NCBI RefSeq assembly: GCF_040834005.1
Contig: NZ_CP162129.1
Coordinates: forward strand, 385,501 to 449,500
DNA length: 64,000 bases
Reading direction: 5' to 3'
Origin: Paenibacillus sp. PL2-23
GTDB taxonomy: Bacteria > Bacillota > Bacilli > Paenibacillales > Paenibacillaceae
Position 1 is the first letter of the stretch; each line of letters opens with the position of its first letter. The notes beneath the pieces were generated by a model, which was not told the DNA's origin, made no database searches, and was given only the letters and a program-made list of their open reading frames with translations. The position numbers and the translations under genes were made by a program. Shown here piece by piece: positions 1 to 8,176 of the stretch.

Positions 1-177
1 CCGCTGGCGATATTCGGCATGCTTACTGCCGTGATGGTCTTCGTGGCTGGCATGCTGGAGATGTTCGGCGTAATGGAGCCGATGTCGGCAGCCAAGGGGC
101 TGATCGCCCTCCCAGTAGGCGTATATGAGCTGAGCTTGGCGGTATGGCTGATCGTCAGAGGTTTTGCGAGGAAATGA
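1..177 (+). CDS. DUF4386-type membrane protein, C-terminal end (partial)
   Basis: The first 59 codons are open and end at TGA 175-177; the start lies before the window. The piece has two hydrophobic stretches, and its ending (ELSLAVWLIVRGFARK) resembles the last helix of DUF4386 integral membrane proteins, a family of unknown function common in Bacillales. The assignment rests on this short tail only. The next gene begins 66 bp downstream with its own ribosome binding site. Confidence 0.55.
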   Translation, partial: PLAIFGMLTAVMVFVAGMLEMFGVMEPMSAAKGLIALPVGVYELSLAVWLIVRGFARK

Positions 178-243
178 ATGCACGTTCAGATGGTTTCAAG
201 TATAATGACAGGCAAACAGCTATAAGAGAGAGGATGTCAGGAT

Positions 244-1068
244 ATGTCAGTTGGTATATTAGCGCATTTGTTAGGAAAACAGCCCTATAAGGAGCTTGCG
301 GCCAAGGTGGCCGAGCACGGCTTCCCCTATGTGCAGCTGGCGCTTGCCAAAGCGTTCACCGATATCGATTCCAGCCTAGGCAAGCTAAGCCCCGGCTTGG
401 CGCAAGAGATTGGAGGCGCCTTCGCAGAGCGAGGCGTGCGTATCGCCGTTCTTGGCTGCTATGCGAGCCTGGTGGAGCTGGATGACGAGTCCTTCCGCTA
501 CAATGTAGACCGGTTCAAGGAGCATCTGCGGAACGCCCGCCACTTCGGGGCGCCGATCGTAGCGACGGAGGTCGGCAATATCCTCGGTCCGGACAGCCGT
601 CCCCAGCATCTGGAACGATTGAACCTGGCGCTGGAGGAGCTGGTGGAGGAGGCCGAGCGCTGGGGCGTAACGATCGGGCTGGAGGCGGCGCAAGGGCATC
701 TGATTGACTCGTCCGAGACGCTTGCGGAGACCATTGAGCGATTCCCGTCCTCCTGCGTCGGCGTTGTGCTGGACCCTTGCAATCTCATGAACCGCCAGCG
801 GTTCGAGGTACAGGACGATACGATCCGGGAAGCGTTCCGGCTGCTCGGTCCACGGATCGTCAGCGCGCATGTGAAGGACCTGCAGCGCGCAGAGGACGGC
901 TCGCTGAAGGGGACAGCAGCGGGGCTCGGCGAGCTGAACTACCCGCTGTTCTTCCAGCTGCTGGAGCAGCACAAGCCGCATGGCTTCGCAACGCTGGAGG
1001 ATGTTACCGTCCCTCAGATGGCGGAGGCGGCGCGGTTCGTCCGGGAGGGGCGGGCTAACGCTCATTGA
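244..1068 (+). CDS. Sugar phosphate isomerase/epimerase (xylose isomerase-like TIM barrel)
   Basis: A 274-residue protein of the AP endonuclease family 2 / xylose isomerase-like TIM-barrel fold. Likely metal ligands sit where this fold expects them: E147 (GLEAAQGH), D177 (VVLDPCN), H209 (SAHVKDL) and E252 (ATLEDVT). Members isomerise or epimerise small sugars or inositol-type compounds in the cytoplasm. The substrate cannot be told from sequence. The ATG follows AGAGAGGATG at a normal distance. No pathway partner is adjacent, so it looks monocistronic. Confidence 0.8.
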   Translation: MSVGILAHLLGKQPYKELAAKVAEHGFPYVQLALAKAFTDIDSSLGKLSPGLAQEIGGAFAERGVRIAVLGCYASLVELDDESFRYNVDRFKEHLRNARHFGAPIVATEVGNILGPDSRPQHLERLNLALEELVEEAERWGVTIGLEAAQGHLIDSSETLAETIERFPSSCVGVVLDPCNLMNRQRFEVQDDTIREAFRLLGPRIVSAHVKDLQRAEDGSLKGTAAGLGELNYPLFFQLLEQHKPHGFATLEDVTVPQMAEAARFVREGRANAH

Positions 1069-1157
1069 CCGGTTACGCCAGTATTCGGGGCGGCAAGCCT
1101 AACTCGTCATGGGACAGCCCGGCGCCCCTTCATGGCCGAACGATCAAGGAAACACCG

Positions 1158-1313
1158 GTTTTTGCGCCAACGGGCCAAACCTGTCACGTCTGTGGGAGCA
1201 AGTAAGCAGAAGTGAAGGATTTGAGCGTACGAGGATGGACATGTTCATCTTGTCAAACGTCACATAACCGAGATTGGAATGCGGCACAAAACATAAAGGC
1301 TATGGCCCTGTAA
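1158..1313 (+). pseudogene. tnpB: Remnant of IS605-family TnpB C-terminus
   Basis: Read in one frame to TAA 1311-1313, this stretch encodes the TnpB zinc-finger tail: TCHVCG, then [19 protein letters not shown], ending KAMAL. The CxxC...CxxC pairs followed by H-N-R-D-x-N-A-A-x-N-I are diagnostic of IS200/IS605 TnpB, a transposon-encoded RNA-guided nuclease. An in-frame TAA sits between the two CxxC pairs, and the rest of the gene is missing upstream. It is a dead fragment of an older insertion. Confidence 0.8.
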
Positions 1314-1449
1314 TGAATAATGTAAGAACTGTAGGAACCACAGGGGCCGCTTGGTGTACGATATTTCGAAAAAATATTACTACGACTTTGCTCCATGAGG
1401 AGCAACAACCCAAGAATGCTCCATCGCTTAGGTGGCGGGAGTGTTCAAC
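1314..1449 (+). mobile_element. IS200/IS605 right end and probable omega-RNA remnant
   Basis: The 136 bases after the tnpB stop contain a perfect short hairpin (GCTCC-ATGA-GGAGC) and then a terminal hairpin block (CTCCATCGC-TTAG-GTGGCGGGAG) ending GTGTTCAA. This layout is that of IS605 right ends, from which the TnpB guide RNA is made. By analogy, the guide segment would be the host DNA starting near 1450. No left end or TnpA gene is visible. Confidence 0.6.
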
Positions 1450-1667
1450 ATTCATCCCTGACTGTCAAACCAACGCCGTCATCCGCGCATATGCTGATAG
1501 CATATAGGGGAGAGGCGATGGTTTTTTCATTTTTTGAAGGGAAGGAATAAATTTTGTTCATGGCCCTGATTTTTATTTTTTATCGTGTTGTGTACGTTTT
1601 CTGAATTTTATCGCATTATGGGGCTGTCAGTGAAATTTACCGGTTTTTAAAAAGGGTCCAACTATCT

Positions 1668-1709
1668 TATAATAGTAGATATCTCAATCTATAAATAAGG
1701 ACGGTTACA
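1668..1709 (+). promoter_or_regulatory. Promoter and leader of mqo
   Basis: A perfect TATAAT (1668-1673) lies 36 bp before the mqo ATG, in an AT-rich stretch unlike the flanking coding DNA. A weak -35 (TTTTAA, 1645-1650) is 17 bp upstream. AAGGACGG serves as the ribosome binding site. Confidence 0.5.
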
Positions 1710-3206
1710 ATGAGTCATAAGACGGAAACAGACGTAATCTTGATCGGCGCCGGTATTATGAGCGCGACCTTGGGTGCTCTGCTGAAGGAGCTGGCGCCGA
1801 ACTGGAAGATCAAAGTGTTCGAGAAGCTGTCCAAGGCTGGCGAGGAAAGCTCGAACGAATGGAATAACGCGGGAACGGGACATGCTGCGTTATGCGAGCT
1901 GAACTATACAAGCCAGAAGCCGGATGGCTCGATTGACATCAGCAAGGCCATCAAGGTGAATGAAGAGTATCAGGTGTCCAAGCAGTTCTGGTCTTATCTG
2001 GTGGAGAGCAAGCTGATTCGCAATCCGCAGGAATTTATTATGCCATTGCCCCATATGAGCTTCGTGCACGGAGCGAGCAATGTGGCCTACCTCAAGAAGC
2101 GCTATGAAGCGATGTCGGCCAATCCGTTGTTCGATGGTATGGAGTTCTCCGACGACCCTGCAACCTTGAAGAAGTGGATTCCGCTTATGATGAACGAGCG
2201 TACGTCGAACGAGCCTATCGCGGCGACGAAGATCGACACGGGCACGGATGTGAACTTCGGCGCGCTTACGCGTATGCTGTTCGATCACTTGAAGGGCAAG
2301 AATGTCGAGATTCACTACAAGCACAGCGTGGACAATATGAGACGCGCAGGCGACGGCTCCTGGGACCTGAAGGTTCGGAATGTCGACAGCGGCATCGTGG
2401 AGCGCCACAAAGCCAAGTTCGTATTCATCGGCAGCGGCGGCGGCAGCCTGCATCTGCTGCAGAAGTCCGGCATTCCCGAAGGCAGAGGGATCGGCGGCTT
2501 CCCGGTCAGCGGACTGTTCATGGTGTGCACCAATCCGGAGGTCGCGGCTCAGCATCATGCCAAGGTGTACGGCAAGGCGCCGGTTGGAGCGCCGCCTATG
2601 TCCGTGCCGCATCTGGACACTCGGTATATCGATAACAAGAAGTCGCTGCTCTTCGGGCCGTTCGCAGGCTTCACGCCGAAGTTCCTGAAGACGGGCTCCA
2701 TGTTCGATCTGATTACATCCGTGAAGCCTTATAACGTGGTGACGATGCTGTCGGCCGGCGTCAAGGAGCTGGGTCTGACCAAATATCTGATCGAGCAATT
2801 GATGCTGTCCAAGGAGAAGCGTATGGAAGCGCTGCGCGAATTTATCCCCAACGCCAAGAGCGAGGACTGGGATTTGGTCGTTGCAGGCCAGCGCGTGCAG
2901 GTGATCAAGGATACGCCTAACGGCAGAGGCACGCTCCAGTTCGGCACTGAGGTCATTAGCGCCGCCGACGGCTCCATTGCCGCGCTGCTTGGCGCGTCTC
3001 CGGGCGCCTCTACAGCGGTGTCCGTCATGCTGGAGGTCATCTCCCGCTGCTTCCCGCAGCATATCAAGGAATGGGAGCCGAAGCTGAAGCAGATGATCCC
3101 GTCATACGGCAAGAAGCTGCTGCAGAATCCGGAGCTGATTCAAGAGATTCATACGTCGACGGCCCGCACGCTTGGTTTGACAGGCGAGCTGCAGACGTCG
3201 AAATAG
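1710..3206 (+). CDS. mqo: Malate:quinone oxidoreductase
   Basis: A 498-residue FAD enzyme of the usual family length. It oxidises L-malate to oxaloacetate and passes electrons to membrane quinone, bypassing NAD-linked malate dehydrogenase; it is a peripheral membrane protein. The N-terminal FAD motif [15 protein letters not shown] is at residues 8-22. Family segments follow: [52 protein letters not shown], and GASPGAST near the C-terminus. It has its own promoter and a downstream hairpin, so it is probably transcribed alone. The assignment is secure. Confidence 0.96.
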   Translation: MSHKTETDVILIGAGIMSATLGALLKELAPNWKIKVFEKLSKAGEESSNEWNNAGTGHAALCELNYTSQKPDGSIDISKAIKVNEEYQVSKQFWSYLVESKLIRNPQEFIMPLPHMSFVHGASNVAYLKKRYEAMSANPLFDGMEFSDDPATLKKWIPLMMNERTSNEPIAATKIDTGTDVNFGALTRMLFDHLKGKNVEIHYKHSVDNMRRAGDGSWDLKVRNVDSGIVERHKAKFVFIGSGGGSLHLLQKSGIPEGRGIGGFPVSGLFMVCTNPEVAAQHHAKVYGKAPVGAPPMSVPHLDTRYIDNKKSLLFGPFAGFTPKFLKTGSMFDLITSVKPYNVVTMLSAGVKELGLTKYLIEQLMLSKEKRMEALREFIPNAKSEDWDLVVAGQRVQVIKDTPNGRGTLQFGTEVISAADGSIAALLGASPGASTAVSVMLEVISRCFPQHIKEWEPKLKQMIPSYGKKLLQNPELIQEIHTSTARTLGLTGELQTSK

Positions 3207-3221
3207 CAGGCGACGAAGGCG

Positions 3222-3257
3222 CGAAGGCCGTTCCGCGATGAGGCGGAACGGCCTTCG
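3222..3257 (+). terminator. Hairpin after mqo
   Basis: A perfect 15-bp inverted repeat (3222-3236 with 3243-3257, core GAAGGCCGTTCCGC) with a six-base loop lies 15 bp after the mqo stop. No T-tract follows, so termination is probable but not certain. Confidence 0.55.
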
Positions 3258-3298
3258 TGCGCGCTTGGCCGCACGTAAAAACGAGGGAACTCCCCGAG

Positions 3299-3331
3299 GT
3301 GAGGAACAGCGACACCTCGTGTCGCTGTTGC
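3299..3331. repeat. Single unit of the 51-bp repeat family A (core only)
   Basis: GGAACAGCGACACCTCGTGTCGCTGTTG carries the same AACAGCGACACGAGGTGTCG-type core as the arrays near 11.6, 30.9 and 41.7 kb. It is strongly self-complementary here (AACAGCGACAC / GTGTCGCTGTT). It lies between mqo and the next gene and is not part of a recognisable coding region. Confidence 0.6.
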
Positions 3332-3439
3332 CCCTGCTGGTACAACATTTACTGCAAGACAGGTCTGCTCAACTGATCAACAAGGGCTGATCCAACTTAT
3401 TTCCTTTAACCGGGATGTACGAGGAGTGAGGGATAGAAC

Positions 3440-4903
3440 ATGCATGCTGATCCTCTGAAATCGCAAGCCATGATAAAGGTTGCTTCATCGGTAAAAGCTA
3501 GCTTAGAGCTTGTGGTTATATTCGCCATGGCCGCTGTGTTTATTGTGCTGCAGCTTACGCATTGGGAGCCTCTAACGGCGGTGCTCGGCATCCTGGTGTT
3601 TGGCGCGATTGCTCTGTTCCTGCGTCATCTTCGAGGCATGACCCTGTGGCTGACTGTGGGGTTCATGTCCGTCGGCGTGCTGCTGCTCCTGGTTCAGAAG
3701 GCATCGGCGAGCTATTGGTTCCAAGCAGCAGGCGTCAATGTTACGCTTGTCACCTTGTTTGTATTCGCGCCGCTGTTCGGCATCCCGGTTCGGCTGCCCG
3801 CATATATAGCCGCGCTGAAGCGCTTCTACGAAACCAAGCTGCGCAGCCGATATATGTTATTCAGCGGCACCCAGCTGCTGACGCAAACGATGGCCGTATT
3901 CCTCAATGTTGGCTCGATTCCTGTTGTCTATCATATGGTGTTCGCCAAGACGCATCCCGGAATGGCTATGCCGCTGGCCAATGCGCTGAATCGCGGCTTT
4001 GCGGGAGCCATCCTGTGGTCGCCCTATTTCGCGGCAATGGCGGTTGTGCTCTCTTCCTTATCGGTAGAGTGGACGGCTATTCTGCTCCCTATGCTGGGGC
4101 TTGTGGCCATCAGTATGCTGGTTAGCATCGTGGTGGAATACAAGGCGTTGCGGAATGCTGGCGGCGATGAGCTGCTGGAGGAAGAGCAAGCGAAGGAGCA
4201 AACGAAGGAGAATGGGAAGGGGAAGCTGACCGATATGGGAAGGACTGAGCCTGCCGTGAGCGACGGCTCGTCTTCTTTTCCCGTGGGACTGGGTCTGTAT
4301 CTTGTCTTGGCGATTGTCGCCATCCTATTGCTGGAGCAGTGGGTGGAGCTTCCCATGGTGCTCATCACATGCTTTGCCGCAGTCGTGTACCCGCTAATCT
4401 GGTGCCTGGGCAAAAGGGAGACGGCAACCTATCGGCAGGGTCTGAGCCATCATACCTCTGTGACGCTTCCTGCGCTCAAGAAGGAGATGACCTTGTTTCT
4501 CGCGGCGGGCTTCTTCAGTGGAGCCATCGGCATGATCGGATTCGGGGACTACGTTCCCGTCCTTCTGGAGAGTATCCCGCTGCCGGTATCCTTGTCTTAC
4601 TCCATCCTGACCATTGTGTTGATCATGCTTACCTCCATGATGGGTCTGCATCCCATCGTGCTCGTCACCATTCTGGCGACAGGCATCGATCCCGCGGCTG
4701 TACAGATGAGCCCGAACGAAGCTGCGGTGCTGCTCCTCGGCAGCTGGTGCCTGTCCAATGGCATTTCGCCGTCCTCGGCCGTGAACAACCTGCTGGCGAG
4801 CTTGTTTCAGAAGTCGGTGTACGAGATAGCGAGGCCGAACTATAGGTTTGCCGTCTGGATGGGAGCTGCGCTGCTCCTGTATTTGGCCGTGATAACCGTC
4901 TAG
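3440..4903 (+). CDS. Polytopic membrane transporter, probably ion-transporter superfamily
   Basis: A 487-residue protein with about 11-12 hydrophobic segments and a charged cytoplasmic loop near residues 235-275 rich in E and K. Two segments resemble the re-entrant half-repeats of the ion transporter superfamily of carboxylate and cation carriers: GSIPVVYHM...NRGFAGAILWSPYFAAM in the first half, and GLHPIVLVTIL...LSNGISPSSAVNNLLA in the second. The substrate cannot be deduced. The start ATG follows GAGGAGTGAGGG. It lies between mqo and a GIY-YIG gene with no obvious operon. The protein is real; the family is inferred from general layout only. Confidence 0.55.
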   Translation: MHADPLKSQAMIKVASSVKASLELVVIFAMAAVFIVLQLTHWEPLTAVLGILVFGAIALFLRHLRGMTLWLTVGFMSVGVLLLLVQKASASYWFQAAGVNVTLVTLFVFAPLFGIPVRLPAYIAALKRFYETKLRSRYMLFSGTQLLTQTMAVFLNVGSIPVVYHMVFAKTHPGMAMPLANALNRGFAGAILWSPYFAAMAVVLSSLSVEWTAILLPMLGLVAISMLVSIVVEYKALRNAGGDELLEEEQAKEQTKENGKGKLTDMGRTEPAVSDGSSSFPVGLGLYLVLAIVAILLLEQWVELPMVLITCFAAVVYPLIWCLGKRETATYRQGLSHHTSVTLPALKKEMTLFLAAGFFSGAIGMIGFGDYVPVLLESIPLPVSLSYSILTIVLIMLTSMMGLHPIVLVTILATGIDPAAVQMSPNEAAVLLLGSWCLSNGISPSSAVNNLLASLFQKSVYEIARPNYRFAVWMGAALLLYLAVITV

Positions 4904-4965
4904 AAGCCTGGCGTTATGTATGGTACGATGGAAGCCTATATGCAAAGAGGAAGTGAACCCTACTT

Positions 4966-5322
4966 ATGATACTGATAACGATTCCAACGCCGGAAGTGAC
5001 GATACACAAGCAGGAAAATCCGCAGCTTAGCCATATCTACGGCTTTACGGATTTCCATCTGATTACGCGCGAGCGCGGCGGCATCTTCATGTTCTACAAT
5101 GACAAGGATGAGTTGCTGTTCGTGGGGAAAGCCCGCAAGCTGCGCCAGCGGATCAAAAAGCACTTTGAAGATACCGTCTCCCCTATGAAGAATCATCGGG
5201 ACGAGGTGGCGAAGATCGAGGTGTGCCTCGTCGACGACCCTATGGAGCGGGAAATCTACGAAACGTATATCGCGAACAAGGGGAGAGCCAAGTACAATCC
5301 GGACAAGGTGTCCCAAGGCTAA
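4966..5322 (+). CDS. GIY-YIG nuclease-domain protein
   Basis: A 118-residue single-domain protein. The GIY-like strand is GIFMFY (residues 39-44) and the YIG-like strand LFVGKA (51-56), followed by LRQRIKKHF. The conserved Glu and Asn lie in MEREIYETYIANKGRAKYN near the C-terminus. This is the catalytic fold of UvrC-type and homing nucleases; small stand-alone members are often labelled excision-repair endonucleases. There is no second domain, so the DNA target is unknown. The Rrf2 gene 63 bp downstream has its own promoter. Confidence 0.75.
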   Translation: MILITIPTPEVTIHKQENPQLSHIYGFTDFHLITRERGGIFMFYNDKDELLFVGKARKLRQRIKKHFEDTVSPMKNHRDEVAKIEVCLVDDPMEREIYETYIANKGRAKYNPDKVSQG

Positions 5323-5333
5323 CGGCGGCCCAT

Positions 5334-5368
5334 TTGACAAAAAGAGTTGTAGTAACTAAAATGGTTAC
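5334..5368 (+). promoter_or_regulatory. Promoter with embedded Rrf2 operator
   Basis: TTGACA (5334-5339) and TAAAAT (5357-5362) are separated by exactly 17 bp. An imperfect dyad GTAAC-N7-GTTAC (5352-5368) covers the -10. The same dyad with the same N7 spacing recurs at 5993-6009 before the NmrA-like gene, so it is the likely autoregulatory operator of the Rrf2 protein encoded just downstream. Confidence 0.7.
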
Positions 5369-5385
5369 AACGGTGGTGATGGCAC

Positions 5386-5802
5386 ATGAAGCAGATCAGC
5401 ACACGTTTCTCGATTGCGGTGCATACCCTATGCCTTATTGCGGTTAGTCCGCAGGATTGCACGGGGGATTTCATCGCGGGCAGCGTGAATACGAACCCCG
5501 TTGTGATCCGCCGCATCATGGGCATGCTGAAAAAGGCGGGGCTGGTGGATGTGCGGGCCGGAGTCGGCGGCGCTTCCTTGCGGAAGGACCCGCACCGGAT
5601 TACGCTTCTCGATATCTATCGAGCGGTGAACGTGGCGGAGGAGAACCAGTTGTTCCGTATTCACGAGGCGCCTAATATCCAGTGCTCCATCGGTCGCAGC
5701 ATCGAGCAAGTGCTGCAGGCCGAGGTGAGCGAGGCTCAGGCGGCTATGGAGCGGAGGCTGGAGCAGACAACGCTTGCCGAGCTGATCGTGAAGTTTGAAT
5801 AA
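5386..5802 (+). CDS. Rrf2 family transcriptional regulator (YwnA-like)
   Basis: A 138-residue winged-helix repressor. The N-terminal HTH covers roughly residues 1-60 (MKQISTRFSIAVHTL, then TNPVVIRRIMGMLKKAGLV) and the wing GGASL follows at 61-65. Cysteines are at 16, 25 and 100; the tight three-cysteine Fe-S cluster of IscR/NsrR is absent, so it resembles the YwnA-type Rrf2 proteins that often sit beside NAD(P)H-binding oxidoreductase genes. An identical-spacing dyad in its own promoter and in that of the next gene suggests it represses both. The ligand or stress sensed is unknown. Confidence 0.85.
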   Translation: MKQISTRFSIAVHTLCLIAVSPQDCTGDFIAGSVNTNPVVIRRIMGMLKKAGLVDVRAGVGGASLRKDPHRITLLDIYRAVNVAEENQLFRIHEAPNIQCSIGRSIEQVLQAEVSEAQAAMERRLEQTTLAELIVKFE

Positions 5803-5992
5803 AGCTCTGTTCGCATGCCGACCTGCTCCGTCAGGGGCGGGGAGGCGGCTGCTCGCAGAGCTTCTATTTCAATACCAGCGCGCAACGGATGCTGCCCCAC
5901 TGCAGGACGACTCTGCCCATTACGCTAGTGACATGTGCCGCTGCCGATTATCACGGAAAGACTGCACGAGGGGATTTTTTTATGCGCGAGTT

Positions 5993-6009
5993 GTAACCAA
6001 TATGGTTAT
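5993..6009 (+). promoter_or_regulatory. Second Rrf2 operator, before the NmrA-like gene
   Basis: GTAAC-CAATATG-GTTAT matches the dyad in the Rrf2 promoter at 5352-5368, with conserved flanks (TT before, A after). It lies 38 bp before the ATG of the NmrA-like gene. A clear -35/-10 pair was not found here. Confidence 0.6.
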
Positions 6010-6046
6010 AACTAGTGCGAATACAACATTTTTTGGAGGTATAACA

Positions 6047-6901
6047 ATGAAAAAGCTATTAGTAACAGGCGCAACAGGCAAGCTGGGCTCTAAAGTGGTG
6101 GAGGCGCTGCTGAGAAGTGTGCCGGCGGGCAGTCTGGCCGTTAGCGTGCGGAATCCGGAGTCGGCGGCTAAGCTTCGCGCTTTGGGCGTAGACGTCCGCC
6201 ATGGAGACTTCGACGAACCGGCAACGCTGGATGCCGCATTCGCGGGTATCGATCGGATGCTGATTATCTCCACGGATGGAGATACAGATACTCGAATTCG
6301 CCAGCATACGAACGCGGTCGAAGCGGCTGCTCGGGCGGGCGTCGGCTTTATCGCGTATACAAGTGTGGCGAATGCGGCAGACAGCAAGCTGTTCCTGGCG
6401 AAGCCGCATCAAGCAACGGAAGTGGCCATTCGCGCAACAGGCATTCCGTATTCCTTCCTGCGCAACAACTGGTACTTCGAGAATGAGCTATCCAGCATTC
6501 AAGGCGTGCAGGCGGGCGCTCCATGGGTGACCTCCGCCGGCACGGGCAAGGTGGGCTCGGCGCTTCGACAGGAATATGCGGAAGCGGCGGCAGTTGTTCT
6601 CGCAGGGGAGGGGCATGACCATACTACGTATGAGCTGTCTGGCAAGCTGCTCTCGCAGGAAGAGCTTGCAGCGGCAGTCAGCGTCGTATTAGGCAGGGAG
6701 GTGCCGGTCGTTCATGTGGACGATGACGCTTATGCGGACATCATGAAGAACGCCGGCGTGCCTGACTTCGTCATCCCGATTCTTGTCGGTATCCAGCAAG
6801 GCATCCGCGAAGGAAGCCTGGAGGTGGAGAGCGGCGACTTCGAGAAGCTGCTGGGACGTCCATTGGCGCCGATCCATGAGGCGCTGCGCCAGCTGGTGTA
6901 G
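6047..6901 (+). CDS. NmrA-like / SDR-a5 NAD(P)-binding oxidoreductase
   Basis: A 284-residue atypical short-chain dehydrogenase. The Rossmann motif TGATGKLG is at residues 7-14, followed by VSVRNPESAAKLRALGVDVRHGDFDEP, typical of QorB/NmrA proteins that bind NADP(H) and reduce quinones or sense redox state. The start was set at ATG 6047 because TTTTGGAGG precedes it by 7 bp; the frame is open further upstream but without a binding site. The Rrf2 operator just upstream makes it the likely regulated target. The substrate is not determined. Confidence 0.85.
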   Translation: MKKLLVTGATGKLGSKVVEALLRSVPAGSLAVSVRNPESAAKLRALGVDVRHGDFDEPATLDAAFAGIDRMLIISTDGDTDTRIRQHTNAVEAAARAGVGFIAYTSVANAADSKLFLAKPHQATEVAIRATGIPYSFLRNNWYFENELSSIQGVQAGAPWVTSAGTGKVGSALRQEYAEAAAVVLAGEGHDHTTYELSGKLLSQEELAAAVSVVLGREVPVVHVDDDAYADIMKNAGVPDFVIPILVGIQQGIREGSLEVESGDFEKLLGRPLAPIHEALRQLV

Positions 6902-6929
6902 GCGACCGTATGAGCTGTTGACACGAGAA

Positions 6930-6978
6930 GCAGCCCCATTCGTTCCGTTGCGGAGCCGAACGGGGTTGTTTTCTTTTG
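6930..6978 (+). terminator. Rho-independent terminator after the NmrA-like gene
   Basis: GCAGCCCCATTCG pairs with CGAACGGGGTTGT through wobble and one mismatch, and is followed by TTTTCTTTT. Confidence 0.7.
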
Positions 6979-7071
6979 TGCAAATAATCATCCCATGCTG
7001 CATGCGCAAACATGTTATGCTAGAGTCATTCGGATACACCGAATCATGTTCAACTAGAATCTTGCAGAGGA

Positions 7072-8082
7072 ATGATGTTGAGAATGGCAGGTTGCAAGGG
7101 ATGTTGGACGGGCTCGCATACTTATGAAGTACGGATAGAGGGAAGTGTGAATGTAGAAGTCATGGGAGCTGTTGCCGGATTTCTTCGGTCAAGAGACGCG
7201 ATGGTGGAGCTGGACAATGATCGGCTCTATTTCAAGGAGGAGAGCCTGGCAGACTTCTATGATTTCTGCCGGGATCATATGGATGTCGAGAGGATGGCGG
7301 TCAGGACGTCCGAGCAGGCGGAATGGAAGCCATTCGGCCTAGTTCCGGATATGCTGGGCGCAGAATGGGTGGATCGGCTGATCACGGAAAATCGCATTGA
7401 GCCATGGGCGCAGCCGATTATAGACCGGAACGGGGAGCTGTTCGCTCACGAGATGCTGGCGCGGTTCGTCCGGCCGGAGGGGGGCTTGCAGTCCCCATTC
7501 GAGGTGTTCGGTGCGGCCAAGCTGCGGGACAGGGTGTACGCGCTGGATCGCATGTGCCGGATGGCGGCTATTCGGAGCGCCGTGCATTTGCCGAAGAAGG
7601 TATTTATTAATTTTGTGCCTACTTCCATCTACTCGCCGGCGCATTGCCTGCAGTCCACAGTAGCTTTGGCGCAGGAGCTCGGCTTCCATTCCTCGAAGTT
7701 CGTCTTCGAGGTGGTGGAGAGCGAGGAGGTAGGGGATATCGCCCATCTCAAGTCCATACTGGAGTACTACAAGGCGGGCGGCTTTCAATATGCGCTGGAC
7801 GATGTGGGCGAAGGCTTCAGCACCGCTCAGATGCTGCGCGATATTACGCCTCACTATATGAAGCTCGACAAGTCCTATGTTCAGGGCGTAGCGGGCGACC
7901 CGGACAAGCAGGAAATGGCGGCTCAGATGCTGACCATGGCTCTTGAGCTCGGCTCGGTGCCGCTTGCGGAAGGGATCGAGGCGGAGGAGGATTACGAATG
8001 GCTGAGAGAGCAAGGCTTCGAGCTGTTCCAGGGCTATTGGTTCGCCAGGCCTGCACCTATCGCGAGAGCGGTAAGACAATAA
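7072..8082 (+). CDS. EAL-domain cyclic di-GMP phosphodiesterase
   Basis: A 336-residue protein. The N-terminal about 100 residues are unassigned and begin MLRMAGCKGCWTG with a CxxC pair. The EAL domain covers about 110-330. The signature Glu is in HEMLARF (E127, variant EML). Other family positions are kept: N in FINFVPT, E in FEVVESE, the pair D243-D244 in LDDVGEG, K264 in MKLDKSY, E in AEGIEAEEDY and Q in FQGYWFARP. It is therefore probably active in hydrolysing c-di-GMP to pGpG. Two ATGs are adjacent; AGAGG is close to both, so the exact start is uncertain. There is no GGDEF domain and no membrane anchor. Confidence 0.85.
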   Translation: MMLRMAGCKGCWTGSHTYEVRIEGSVNVEVMGAVAGFLRSRDAMVELDNDRLYFKEESLADFYDFCRDHMDVERMAVRTSEQAEWKPFGLVPDMLGAEWVDRLITENRIEPWAQPIIDRNGELFAHEMLARFVRPEGGLQSPFEVFGAAKLRDRVYALDRMCRMAAIRSAVHLPKKVFINFVPTSIYSPAHCLQSTVALAQELGFHSSKFVFEVVESEEVGDIAHLKSILEYYKAGGFQYALDDVGEGFSTAQMLRDITPHYMKLDKSYVQGVAGDPDKQEMAAQMLTMALELGSVPLAEGIEAEEDYEWLREQGFELFQGYWFARPAPIARAVRQ

Positions 8083-8176
8083 ATGATGCGCAGCTCGGAT
8101 GCGCAAGGCGTAACGGACATCAAACGCGCGTAGAGCTCGAAGTTGTCGCTTTTCAGCATGTAACGGTGTACGCTGG

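Noticed and set aside
1274..1507. A 77-codon ORF over the tnpB tail
   Set aside because: It is out of frame with the TnpB zinc-finger motif and spans the IS right end; no family or binding site.
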